The position numbers and the translations under genes are program-made. The notes beneath the pieces are model-generated. The model was not told the origin of the DNA, searched no databases, and saw only the letters and a list, made by a program, of their open reading frames with translations. From positions 1-64,000 of the forward strand of contig NZ_QICI01000023.1 of assembly GCF_004119445.1 (NCBI RefSeq): a DNA stretch of 64,000 bases, in the 5' to 3' direction. Each line of letters begins with the position of its first letter. Position 1 is the stretch's first letter. The stretch is from Chryseobacterium sp. CH21 (GTDB lineage Bacteria; Bacteroidota; Bacteroidia; Flavobacteriales; Weeksellaceae). This document shows, in pieces, positions 45,903-54,349 of the stretch.

Positions 45903-45979
45903 GCTTCGCCAAGCTCAGCCTGACACACTTAAAAATTTCGGTTAGTATTCGAGTTGTCACCCTGAGCCTGTCGAAGGGC
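45903..45979. repeat. Inverted repeat of the CTTCGACAGGCTCAGG type
   Basis: GCTTCGCCAAGCTCAGCC (45903-45920) faces CCTGAGCCTGTCGAAGGGC (45961-45979) as an imperfect inverted repeat, each arm flanked by TGACA/TGTCA. This word is a well-known dispersed repeat in many bacterial genomes. It occupies the gap between the TfoX-N and DUF2975 genes. Confidence 0.65.
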
Positions 45980-46144
45980 TATCAATAAGAAAACCTTTGT
46001 TAATCATTAAACTCGAGTATTAATAAAAAGGGATAAGTCGGTTAACTTTTTTGTTATTAAAATTAATTAAAAACCATGATTATCACACTATTTCTTTCAG
46101 TCTATTGATGGATTTTCATTTCAAAAAAATAAAATTTTATTTAA

Positions 46145-46181
46145 ATTAATTATTGTTTTACGATAATTAATTATACATTTG
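46145..46181 (+). promoter_or_regulatory. Palindromic operator and promoter of DUF2975/HTH pair
   Basis: ATTAATTAT (46145-46153) and ATAATTAAT (46163-46171) are perfect inverted copies around TGTTTTACG; TATACATTTG ends in the -7 box TACATTTG (46174-46181). The palindrome covers the -33 region, a natural site for autoregulation by the small HTH protein of this operon. Confidence 0.6.
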
Positions 46182-46204
46182 CAATATCAATTACTATTCG
46201 TACC

Positions 46205-46720
46205 ATGAACCAGACCAAAATTATTTCAAGGATTTTATTTTATATCTGTGCCTTACTTTCGGCTGGATACATAATCACGCTTGCCTATTCCATATTCTGT
46301 TTGATTACCGGATATGCTGTTACACCTTATAAAGAAGGACAGTTCCTTCACATCAATTTTCCGTTTACAGAACAGCCGTTCCTGAATATCGAAAACAATT
46401 ACCCTTATATGATATTTTCTTTTATACTTGTTCTTATCACTTATGGAATCTTTTTCTGGTTATCTGCCAGGGTTTTCAAAGTGTTTTTCCAGCAGAAACT
46501 GTTTACTCAGGAAAATATCACTCAGCTTAAGAAATTTTACCTGTATAATATTTTTCTTCCACTTCCACTGGTGATGATCGCGAGTTTCTTCGTAGAAGTG
46601 GAAAGTATGATATGGGGACTCGTGTTTATTCACTTTATGCTTGGAATTTTCTGTCTGTTTCTTGCGAATATCTTCAAGCAAGGACTACATTTGCAAAACG
46701 AACAAGACCTATTTATTTAA
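46205..46720 (+). CDS. DUF2975 membrane protein
   Basis: The 171-residue inner-membrane protein has four hydrophobic helices (about 10-35, 60-85, 108-130, 133-160), like YoaS of Bacillus. DUF2975 proteins are nearly always coupled to a small Xre-type regulator, here the next gene starting after one base. Function unknown; a membrane-sensing partner for the regulator is a reasonable guess. Confidence 0.85.
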   Translation: MNQTKIISRILFYICALLSAGYIITLAYSIFCLITGYAVTPYKEGQFLHINFPFTEQPFLNIENNYPYMIFSFILVLITYGIFFWLSARVFKVFFQQKLFTQENITQLKKFYLYNIFLPLPLVMIASFFVEVESMIWGLVFIHFMLGIFCLFLANIFKQGLHLQNEQDLFI

Positions 46721-46721
46721 A

Positions 46722-46925
46722 ATGCCAATTATAGTCAACTTAGATGTGATGCTTGCCAAACGAAAAATGCAGAGTAAAGAATTGGCAGAAAAACTGGGTA
46801 TCACACCCGTGAACCTCTCTATCCTTAAAACCGGCAAAGCCAAAGGAGTCCGCTTCGATACCCTTGAAGCCATCTGTAAAATCCTGGAATGCCAGCCGGG
46901 AGATATTCTTGAATTTAAAGAGTAG
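46722..46925 (+). CDS. Small HTH regulator (Xre/YozG type)
   Basis: From ATG at 46722 the 67-residue product MPIIVNLDVMLAKRKMQ is a single Cro/CI helix-turn-helix (SKELAEKLGITPVNLSILKTGK, near 18-39; ends CKILECQPGDILEF), the size and end typical of YozG-like regulators. The frame is open further upstream inside the DUF2975 gene, but this start is 1 bp after that stop and fits family length. It probably represses its own promoter via the palindrome at 46145-46171. Confidence 0.9.
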   Translation: MPIIVNLDVMLAKRKMQSKELAEKLGITPVNLSILKTGKAKGVRFDTLEAICKILECQPGDILEFKE

Positions 46926-47080
46926 TTGTTGGGTTTAAGAGTGAGAGCATTGGAGAGTTTGAGCGTCTGAGAGTGGGAGTGTAAAAGTTTTTTTCTAACT
47001 TCCAGCATCTAGCAACTAGCTTCCAACCTCCATCTTCCAGCACCCAGCAACTAACTTCTAACTTCTAACTTCTAAAATCG
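46926..47080. repeat. Period-7 degenerate repeat array H6
   Basis: The clearest degenerate example. A G-rich arm (GAGTGAG, GGAGAGT, TTGAGCG, TCTGAGA, GTGGGAG) is followed from about 46996 by an unbroken run of 7-bp words: CTAACTT, CCAGCAT, CTAGCAA, CTAGCTT, CCAACCT, CCATCTT, CCAGCAC, CCAGCAA, then CTAACTT three times. Located between the HTH gene and the ABC transporter operon. Confidence 0.75.
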
Positions 47081-47124
47081 CTGCCGAAAGGCCGCCTGTC
47101 CTTCTATTCCCCAAACACAACGTT

Positions 47125-47997
47125 ATGAACACATTAACCATCAACAACCTTAGCCTCACGTACAAAAATGGTTTCCAGGCTATTAAAGACATTTCACTTG
47201 ACATCAACAACGGAATGTTTGGACTGCTTGGTCCGAACGGAGCCGGAAAATCTTCTTTGATGAAAACCATTGTCGGGCTTCAGAAACCGACCTCCGGAAC
47301 ACTGCTTTTCAATGAAGTGGATATCGTCAAAAATCCGGATTATATTAAACAGAATCTAGGGTTTCTTCCACAGGATTTCGGTGTATATCCAAAAGTTTCA
47401 GCGCACGATCTATTGGAGCATATAGCCCTATTGAAAGGGATTACCGATAAAAACCAACGTAAAAATCAGATTTTAGGTCTGCTGGAAAAAGTCAACCTTT
47501 CCGATTTTGCTAAAAAAGAAGTCCATACTTTTTCGGGTGGAATGAAACAGCGTTTCGGTGTTGCCCAGGCCTTATTGGGAGATCCGAAAATCATCATTGT
47601 AGATGAGCCAACGGCAGGGTTGGATCCGGAAGAACGTAACCGATTCAATACCTTGCTCAACGATATCAGCCAGGAAGTGATCGTCATTCTGTCCACCCAT
47701 CTCGTTGAAGATGTAAGAAATCTATGCTCACAAATGGCGGTGATGAATCATGGACAAATCCTTAGAAAAGGAAATCCGGGAAAACTCATTGCAGAGCTTG
47801 ACAACAGAATCTGGTCAAAACCTATTCACAAAAATGAACTGGAAAGCTATCATTCCAATTATGAAATCATCAGCAGGCAGCTTTTGGAGAGAGAACTTCA
47901 CATTACGGTATTTTCTGAAGAATCCCCGAAAGACTTCAGTCCTGTAACACCTTTACTGGAGCACGTTTACTTCCACACACTCACCCAAAAACCTTAA
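47125..47997 (+). CDS. ABC transporter ATP-binding protein
   Basis: The 290-residue ATPase of the ABC-2 class has Walker A GPNGAGKSSLM (near 36-46), Q-loop LPQDFGVYPK, signature FSGGMKQRFGVAQ (near 136-148), Walker B IIIVDEPTAGLD and switch His in LSTHLVEDV. It is followed after 2 bp by a permease fused to an M1 peptidase domain; the two form one transporter. The downstream MarR gene and TonB-type receptor are in the same direction. Confidence 0.93.
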   Translation: MNTLTINNLSLTYKNGFQAIKDISLDINNGMFGLLGPNGAGKSSLMKTIVGLQKPTSGTLLFNEVDIVKNPDYIKQNLGFLPQDFGVYPKVSAHDLLEHIALLKGITDKNQRKNQILGLLEKVNLSDFAKKEVHTFSGGMKQRFGVAQALLGDPKIIIVDEPTAGLDPEERNRFNTLLNDISQEVIVILSTHLVEDVRNLCSQMAVMNHGQILRKGNPGKLIAELDNRIWSKPIHKNELESYHSNYEIISRQLLERELHITVFSEESPKDFSPVTPLLEHVYFHTLTQKP

Positions 47998-47999
47998 TC

Positions 48000-50900
48000 A
48001 TGAACACTCTATTTTTATTCGAAGCCAGACGCTCTTCCAAGCACTGGCTCACCTATCTTGTGGCCTTACTTTTAATAGGAATGGGCATATTTTGCGGCAG
48101 TCAGTTTAATCTTTCTGTAGGAGAAGGAATTTATTTAAACTCACCATATACCATCGGTTTTATGACCGGAATGCTGAGTCTTGCTGTGATTTTTTTTGCT
48201 ACTGTTTATGCATTGCAGCTGCTCTTTAAAGATCAGGATTCAAAATTTGACACTATTCTTTTTTCATTTCCTTTTTCAAAATTCACTTATTTAAAAGGAA
48301 AATTCTGCACTTATTTTCTACAGACCTTTTTAAGCTTTTCTTTCTTAATGACAGGCTTTCTTACAGGCCAGATGATGCGTACCGGAAGTGAGATGCAGGA
48401 AAGTTTTAATATTCTTCATTATATATATCCTTTATTCATCTTCGGTTTTATCAACAGTCTGCTGGTCTGTAGTTTTCTGTTTTTCATTGCAGCTACGGTA
48501 AAGAAAAAACTGTTGGTTGTAATAGGTGGATTGCTACTGTATGTTTTTTATATGATTATCCTGTTGTTTTCCAACTCACCATTCATGGCGGGAAGCCTTC
48601 CTCAATCATTGGAAACACAGCAATTTTCGGCTTTAATAGATCCTTTTGGATTGTCCGCTTATTTTATGGAAGCTCGTGATCTTACTGCTCATCAGAAAAA
48701 CAGTCACATGGTTCCTTTCTCTGGTTATCTTTTATTTAATAGAACTTTATTCTTTTTTATATCTGTTGGAATTCTTCTGCTTTCACTCAAATTATTTTCT
48801 TTCTCCAATACTTCCGGACGGAAAGTAAAAACAATAGGAAATTTGCTCACATTATCTGAAACGGATGAAGCAGAATATTCCACCGTTGCACCAATATTTA
48901 GTGGGTGGAGCTCTTTCCGGTCTGTACTCTCTTTTGCTAAAACGGATCTTACATATCTCTTCAAAAGTGTTGCTGTTCCGGCAGTTTCTATTCTGCTATT
49001 GTTTTGTGTAGGAATGGAAATGTATGCCGAAATTGAAAAAGGGATTCGTCTTCCCCAGAAATATGCAGGATCAGGACTTATGGCGACAACCATCTCAGAA
49101 AACTTTCATCTGCTCGGACTTCTTATTTCAGCTTATTTTCTGAATGATGTCTATTGGAGAAGCAAAACCTCGGGATTTTCTCTGATTGAAAACAGTACTT
49201 ATCTATCAAAGAATCGGTTAACCGGACATTTTATTTCCATCTGTTTTCTACTGTTTTTCTTTACTGGTATTTTGATTATTCAGGGGATTATTTTTCAGGC
49301 AGCTTATCAGTATTTTCATATAGACTGGAAGGCTTATCTTGGTGTTTTTCTGTTCAATACTTTTCCATTAATTCTGTTCTCCGGATTGATTCTTTTGATA
49401 AATGACAGGATTCCCAACAAATTCATTGCCCTTGGAGTTTCGATACTTTCTGTTTTTGTATTGTCGGGGCCGGTTTCAGGGAAATTGATTTCCTATCCTC
49501 TTTTCAGAATATTTTCCGATTTTAAGGGAACTTACAGTGATTTCAACGGCTATGGAATCTATGAAAAGGCTTTTGCTCAAAGGCTCCTGTTTGGAGCGGG
49601 TATTATCAGTATTCTATGGATCTTCAACAGCATTATAAAAATTAAAAAAGTGCCTGTCATTGCGAGTGGCTTTAGTATTCTTCTGCTGATTTCAGGAATC
49701 TTTGCAGGACTAGAGTTTATGAAAGGTTATATTCCTAAAGATAAGGATCAAGCTATTTTAAGTTCCGCAGCATATGAAAAAAACTATCGGAAATATGAAA
49801 AGCTTCCACAACCTAATATTTCTGATATTATCACAGAAATTAAACTCTATCCTTCGGAAAATGCTTATCAGATTGTTGGAAAATATACGCTTAAAAATCA
49901 AACAGATCAACCTATCCATAAGATTCTCATCAATTTTAATGAGGATTTAAAACTGGAATCTGCTGTCATGACATCAGGTACTGAAACGACAAAAATTCAT
50001 AAAAACATCACCGAAGTTTCGTTACAAAAGCCTCTTCTGCCGGGCAAAATAGCCTCCCTTGATTTTACACTATCTTATCAATGGTTTGCCGTAAACGGTC
50101 ACCAGTCTTTCAATGCCGTTATTGAAAACGGATCTTTTATGAGGATCAGCAGATATTATCCAACGATCGGTTATCAAAAGGATTATGAAATTCAGGATGA
50201 AAAAGAACGAAACCGTTTCAAGCTTAGAAAACTCACTGAACTAAATAAACCGGAAGCTCCTGAAGTTTCAAAAAGAGATTTTATCAATTTGAATATGATC
50301 ATCTCCACTGAAAAGGGACAGAGCGCTATAGGAACAGGGGATCTCATCAAAAAATGGTCAGCATCAGGACGTAATTATTTCGAGTATAAAGCAGATCAGA
50401 TTCCTTTCCGGTTTGCCGTTTCATCAGCAAAATATGAGATAAAAAGTATGAATTACAAAGGAATTGATATCAATATTTTTTATCATCAAAAACACTTTGA
50501 AAATGTGAATCACCTTCTTGAAAATGCAAAACTTACGTTAGATTATTGTCAGCAAAATTTTGGAAAATATCCTTTTAAAACCATCAATTTTGCAGAAATT
50601 TCCTCTTTCACAAGAGGTTTTGCGGCGACAGCCTATCCATCTGCTGTCTTTATGCCGGAAGACATGGTTTTTCACACCAACATTCAGGCAGACAAAAAGC
50701 AGGATGTTATCAATGAGCTTGCAGGACATGAGCTTTCTCATCTCTGGTGGGGAAACAGCCAGATCAATCCTGATGACAGAGAAGGTGCTGTGATGCTTAC
50801 CGAAACCCTTGCGATGTATACCGAAATGATGCTTTACAAAAAAATGCATGGACAGGATAAAATGATGGAAAGAATCAACGTACATCAGCAGATCTACGAT

Positions 50901-51242
50901 AATGAAAAAGGATTGTCTGAAAATGTCCCGATCTATAAAGCAACCGGAGATGTTCCTCATATCTCGTATTCTAAAGGAGTTGCAGCAATGGTACAATTGA
51001 GTAATTTGTTAGGTGAAGAAAGAGTGAACATCGCATTGAAAAATTTTCTCAACAACAGTCAATATCCCAAAAAACCTACCTCTCTGGATCTGATCAATGA
51101 GTTTTATAATGTTGCTCCGGATATTTACACCAGAAAACAAATCGACAGATTATTTAAAACCATAGAAAATATAACTTTTACTTCAGGGTATAAAAGTGCT
51201 TCTGTAAAGGCAAAACCCAAAGAACCAGCCAACAGTTTTTAA
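48000..51242 (+). CDS. ABC-2 permease fused to M1-type metallopeptidase
   Basis: A 1080-residue fusion. Residues ~1-570 hold about 12 membrane helices in two ABC-2 permease sets. Residues ~590-1060 form an extracytoplasmic M1 aminopeptidase-like domain with HELSH (His910, Glu911, His914) and a downstream Glu in LTETLAMYTE. That Glu is 21 residues after the second His rather than the usual 19, and the GAMEN exopeptidase motif is degenerate (EISSFTRGFA). Such fusions occur in Bacteroidota. The peptidase may process what the transporter exports, possibly peptides, but no substrate is shown. The ATPase gene is directly upstream. Confidence 0.88.
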   Translation: MNTLFLFEARRSSKHWLTYLVALLLIGMGIFCGSQFNLSVGEGIYLNSPYTIGFMTGMLSLAVIFFATVYALQLLFKDQDSKFDTILFSFPFSKFTYLKGKFCTYFLQTFLSFSFLMTGFLTGQMMRTGSEMQESFNILHYIYPLFIFGFINSLLVCSFLFFIAATVKKKLLVVIGGLLLYVFYMIILLFSNSPFMAGSLPQSLETQQFSALIDPFGLSAYFMEARDLTAHQKNSHMVPFSGYLLFNRTLFFFISVGILLLSLKLFSFSNTSGRKVKTIGNLLTLSETDEAEYSTVAPIFSGWSSFRSVLSFAKTDLTYLFKSVAVPAVSILLLFCVGMEMYAEIEKGIRLPQKYAGSGLMATTISENFHLLGLLISAYFLNDVYWRSKTSGFSLIENSTYLSKNRLTGHFISICFLLFFFTGILIIQGIIFQAAYQYFHIDWKAYLGVFLFNTFPLILFSGLILLINDRIPNKFIALGVSILSVFVLSGPVSGKLISYPLFRIFSDFKGTYSDFNGYGIYEKAFAQRLLFGAGIISILWIFNSIIKIKKVPVIASGFSILLLISGIFAGLEFMKGYIPKDKDQAILSSAAYEKNYRKYEKLPQPNISDIITEIKLYPSENAYQIVGKYTLKNQTDQPIHKILINFNEDLKLESAVMTSGTETTKIHKNITEVSLQKPLLPGKIASLDFTLSYQWFAVNGHQSFNAVIENGSFMRISRYYPTIGYQKDYEIQDEKERNRFKLRKLTELNKPEAPEVSKRDFINLNMIISTEKGQSAIGTGDLIKKWSASGRNYFEYKADQIPFRFAVSSAKYEIKSMNYKGIDINIFYHQKHFENVNHLLENAKLTLDYCQQNFGKYPFKTINFAEISSFTRGFAATAYPSAVFMPEDMVFHTNIQADKKQDVINELAGHELSHLWWGNSQINPDDREGAVMLTETLAMYTEMMLYKKMHGQDKMMERINVHQQIYDNEKGLSENVPIYKATGDVPHISYSKGVAAMVQLSNLLGEERVNIALKNFLNNSQYPKKPTSLDLINEFYNVAPDIYTRKQIDRLFKTIENITFTSGYKSASVKAKPKEPANSF

Positions 51243-51300
51243 TTTTTTATAAATTATTTTTCAGGATTTGTAACAAAGTAAAATGATGACTTACTAATTA

Positions 51301-51329
51301 ATTGATATATCAATAATTGATATATCAAT
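51301..51329 (+). promoter_or_regulatory. Double operator of MarR regulator
   Basis: Two identical palindromes ATTGATATATCAAT at 51301-51314 and 51316-51329, 15 bp centre to centre, end 14 bp before the ATG of the MarR gene. Such repeated perfect sites are typical of MarR autoregulation and could also govern the downstream receptor gene. Confidence 0.72.
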
Positions 51330-51343
51330 TTAAATTTAAAATT

Positions 51344-51784
51344 ATGGAAAAATTAAATTCAATTATATTCTACAACATAGACAAAGCCATCCGAGCCTAC
51401 AGAAACTATGCCCAGCGCCAGCTGAAAACCCATGGTTTCACGATCACCATTGATCAGTGGCTCATCATCAAAGCGATTCTGGAAAACCCGGGAATTACCC
51501 AGAATGAAATTGGTGATCTTGTTTTTAAGGACAATGCTTCTGTGACCAGAATAATTGATTTAATGGTAAAATCCGAATACATTATCAGAAAAGTTCATCC
51601 TGAAGACCGAAGAAAAACCCAATTGGAAGTGACAGATTCCGGGGTTAAAGTGATCAAAGAGGTTCAGAATATTGTAGAAAAGAACCGTAAAATAGCTTTA
51701 AAGGGAATCAGCAATGAAGAACTGGAAGTGATGTATTCTGCTTTACTGAAAATTTCAGAAAACTGTCTCAACCCTAAAAAGTAA
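51344..51784 (+). CDS. MarR-family regulator
   Basis: From ATG at 51344 (MEKLNSIIFYNIDKAIRAYRNYAQRQL) the 146-residue product has the MarR winged helix: LIIKAILENPGITQNEIGDLVFKDNASVTRIIDLMVKSEYIIRKVHPEDRRKTQLEVTDSG, with the recognition helix near 62-75 and the wing at HPEDRRKTQ. An ATG nine codons upstream lies inside the double operator and is not preferred. The receptor gene starts 6 bp downstream, so the two form an operon; the ABC/M1 genes just upstream may be targets as well. Confidence 0.9.
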   Translation: MEKLNSIIFYNIDKAIRAYRNYAQRQLKTHGFTITIDQWLIIKAILENPGITQNEIGDLVFKDNASVTRIIDLMVKSEYIIRKVHPEDRRKTQLEVTDSGVKVIKEVQNIVEKNRKIALKGISNEELEVMYSALLKISENCLNPKK

Positions 51785-51790
51785 AACGCT

Positions 51791-54211
51791 ATGACCAGAA
51801 TATTTTCACTCTTACTTGTCTGGATGCTGATCCTGTTCAACAGTAAGTTAGCAGCCCAACAGAATGCACAGAGTTTGTCTTTGTCAGGAAACATACAATC
51901 CGGCAAAACAGAACAAATGGAAATTAATCTCTTTGATGCAGAGCAGAAATTAATCAAAACAGAAGTTGCCGATAGCAATGGTAAGTTTAATTTTAATGAT
52001 TTAAAAGAAGGAACTTATCAGCTAAAGATTAATAAAAATGGTGCTGAAGTGTATCATTCGGAAAATATTTCACTGACCAAAAGTAAAATCCTCAACCCCA
52101 TTGACCTGAATGTAAAATCTATTGAAGGAGTAACGATTACAAAAGCCAAGCCTCTTATCGAAAGACAGGACGGAAAAATGATCATGAATGTTGAAAACAG
52201 CATTGCCAGCACAGGAAATTCAGCTTTTGAAGTTCTGGAAAAGGCACCGGGAGTGAATATTGATAACAACGATAATATCAGTCTTCGCGGGAAAGGAAAC
52301 CTTTTAATTCAGATCGATGGTAAAAACACGCCTATGACCGGAGCTGATCTTGCCAATTACCTGAAAGGGATCCCCTCTTCTACCATTGAGAAGATAGAAT
52401 TCATCACCAACCCTTCTTCAAAATATGATGCAGCTGGATCTGCCATTATTAATATCAAACTTAAAAAGGAGCAGAGAAAAGGAACTAACGGAAGCATTTC
52501 TACGTCTTTAGGCACCGGTAAATATGTGAAAAACAACAACAGTTTTAGCATCAATCATAGAAATAAAAAGATCAATATTTTCGGAAATTATAGCTTTGCG
52601 TACAGGGAAGCTTACAATGGATTGGTTCTCGACAGAAACTTTTATGAAGACAATAATTTCAAAAAGGCTTATGTACAGGATAATTATCTGAGATTCAAAT
52701 TCAACAGCCATGTGGCCAAAGCGGGAATGGATTATTACCTGAACGATAAAAATGTACTCGGATTTTCTGTAGGATTGGTTTCCAACAAATTCAATGTGAA
52801 CGGGGATAATTCCAACGTAACGCTCGGCAGCAACTATCTTCCGGAAAGCTCATTCACCACCGTCAACAGATCGAATGACAAATGGACCAATCTTTCATTC
52901 AACTTTAATCATAAATACACGATTGATTCTCTGGGTTCTGATATTTCTACCGATTTTGACTACATCAATTATGCCAATTCATCTTTACAGAGTTTTGATA
53001 CAAGAACGCATGAAATATCCACTGGAGCAGATAATCTTGACATTATTAAAGGAGATATGGATGGAAACCTGAATATTTATTCTTTAAAATCTGATCTTAC
53101 GAAAAACTTCAGCAACGACTGGAAACTGGAAAGTGGAGTAAAAACCAGTTTTGTTAAAACAGATAATGACCTGAAGTTCTTCAATGCAACTTCCGGCACT
53201 CTCATTCCTGATCTTAATAAAACCAATCATTTTATTTATGAGGAAAACATCAATGCGGTCTACGGAAATGTTTCCAAAAAATGGGAAAAATTCAAAGCTA
53301 CCGGAGGTTTAAGACTTGAAAACACGAATGTAAAAGGAACTCAGATCACCACCAATCAGATCAATAAAAGAAATTATACTCAACTATTCCCAAGTGCTGT
53401 TTTGAGTTATGATCTGACGGAAAAAAGCAACCTTGAAATCAATTTCAGCAGAAGAATTACAAGGCCCAGCTACAACCAGCTGAATCCTTTTAAATTCTAT
53501 CTTGATCCTACAACTTTGAAAGCCGGAAATCCTGATCTGAACCCGCAAATCACGATGAATTATGAACTGACCTATAGCCTGAGCAATAAGTATTTTGCCA
53601 CATTAAGCTATAGCAAGACTTCTGACAACATCACAGACATCTTAAAACCTGTCATAGAAAACGGACAGGTAGTAACGGTACAGACGATTGAAAACCTGAG
53701 TTCTGCTTCTTATTTCGGTTTAAACCTGATTGCTCCGGTGAAAGTGACCAAATGGTGGGATATGAACAACAGTGCCAATTTTTACTATGGCTCCTACACG
53801 GGAAATATTTCCGGCACTCAGATCAATAATAAGGGGAACTTTACATTTAGCATTAACAGCATCAACTCCTTTAAACTGGGAAATGGATTCACAGCCGAAC
53901 TTACCGGAAATTACAAGGCCAGAGAAGTCTACGCTTACCTGAATATGAGCCCGAACTGGTATCTGAATATAGGAGCGCAAAAGAAATTTAAAAACAACAG
54001 TGTTTTAAAGCTGGCATTTACCGATATGTTTTTTACAAGTAATATCAAAGGCCAAACAGTTTATAATGATTATATAGAGAACTTCGCAGTAAAAAGAGAT
54101 ACACGCGTGGCTACAATCTCTTATACTTATAATTTTGGTTCTTCCAAAAACGGACAGCCAAGAAAGACAGGAGGCGCTGAGGATCTGAAACAGAGAATTG
54201 GAACGAAATAA
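51791..54211 (+). CDS. TonB-dependent-receptor-like outer-membrane protein
   Basis: The 806-residue product has a signal peptide (MTRIFSLLLVWMLILFNSKLAA), a carboxypeptidase-regulatory-like beta-sandwich (~30-105, LSLSGNIQSGKTEQMEI ... EGTYQLKINKNG), a plug domain (~120-220, VEGVTITKAKP-like start, EVLEKAPGVNID, SLRGKGNLLIQIDGK) and a long OMP_b-brl_3 barrel ending TISYTYNFGSSK. It lacks the last aromatic residue of SusC proteins and has no SusD partner. Likely a receptor for a peptide or siderophore, or an assembly protein; with MarR it may respond to toxic compounds. Confidence 0.85.
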   Translation: MTRIFSLLLVWMLILFNSKLAAQQNAQSLSLSGNIQSGKTEQMEINLFDAEQKLIKTEVADSNGKFNFNDLKEGTYQLKINKNGAEVYHSENISLTKSKILNPIDLNVKSIEGVTITKAKPLIERQDGKMIMNVENSIASTGNSAFEVLEKAPGVNIDNNDNISLRGKGNLLIQIDGKNTPMTGADLANYLKGIPSSTIEKIEFITNPSSKYDAAGSAIINIKLKKEQRKGTNGSISTSLGTGKYVKNNNSFSINHRNKKINIFGNYSFAYREAYNGLVLDRNFYEDNNFKKAYVQDNYLRFKFNSHVAKAGMDYYLNDKNVLGFSVGLVSNKFNVNGDNSNVTLGSNYLPESSFTTVNRSNDKWTNLSFNFNHKYTIDSLGSDISTDFDYINYANSSLQSFDTRTHEISTGADNLDIIKGDMDGNLNIYSLKSDLTKNFSNDWKLESGVKTSFVKTDNDLKFFNATSGTLIPDLNKTNHFIYEENINAVYGNVSKKWEKFKATGGLRLENTNVKGTQITTNQINKRNYTQLFPSAVLSYDLTEKSNLEINFSRRITRPSYNQLNPFKFYLDPTTLKAGNPDLNPQITMNYELTYSLSNKYFATLSYSKTSDNITDILKPVIENGQVVTVQTIENLSSASYFGLNLIAPVKVTKWWDMNNSANFYYGSYTGNISGTQINNKGNFTFSINSINSFKLGNGFTAELTGNYKAREVYAYLNMSPNWYLNIGAQKKFKNNSVLKLAFTDMFFTSNIKGQTVYNDYIENFAVKRDTRVATISYTYNFGSSKNGQPRKTGGAEDLKQRIGTK

Positions 54212-54291
54212 CGTCATTGCGAGCTGAAGGCGAAGCAATCTTATAATTTCCAAAAGTGAGATTGCTTCAATGCTACATATTTTGCAATGAC
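54212..54291. repeat. Inverted repeat of the GTCATTGCGAG type
   Basis: CGTCATTGCGAGC ... CGAAGCAATCT (54212-54241) faces AGATTGCTTC ... TTTTGCAATGAC (54259-54291). The words GTCATTGCGAG and GAAGCAATCT are typical of a repeat dispersed in many bacterial genomes. It lies after the receptor gene and before the pnp terminator. Confidence 0.65.
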
Positions 54292-54302
54292 CTAAAAAAG
54301 CA

Positions 54303-54332
54303 AAAATCCCTCAAATTGAGGGATTTTTTATG
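54303..54332 (-). terminator. Terminator after pnp
   Basis: AAAAATCCCTCAA and TTGAGGGATTTTTT form a 12-bp stem with an AT loop. T-runs on both strands let it serve the receptor gene and pnp, which converge. Confidence 0.85.
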
Positions 54333-54349
54333 CTTAAGAATGAATCTTA

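Noticed and set aside
45865..45960. Longer TfoX-N start at 45960
   Set aside because: The extension overlaps a dispersed inverted repeat and is not part of the domain; MAYSTELADR is the typical start.
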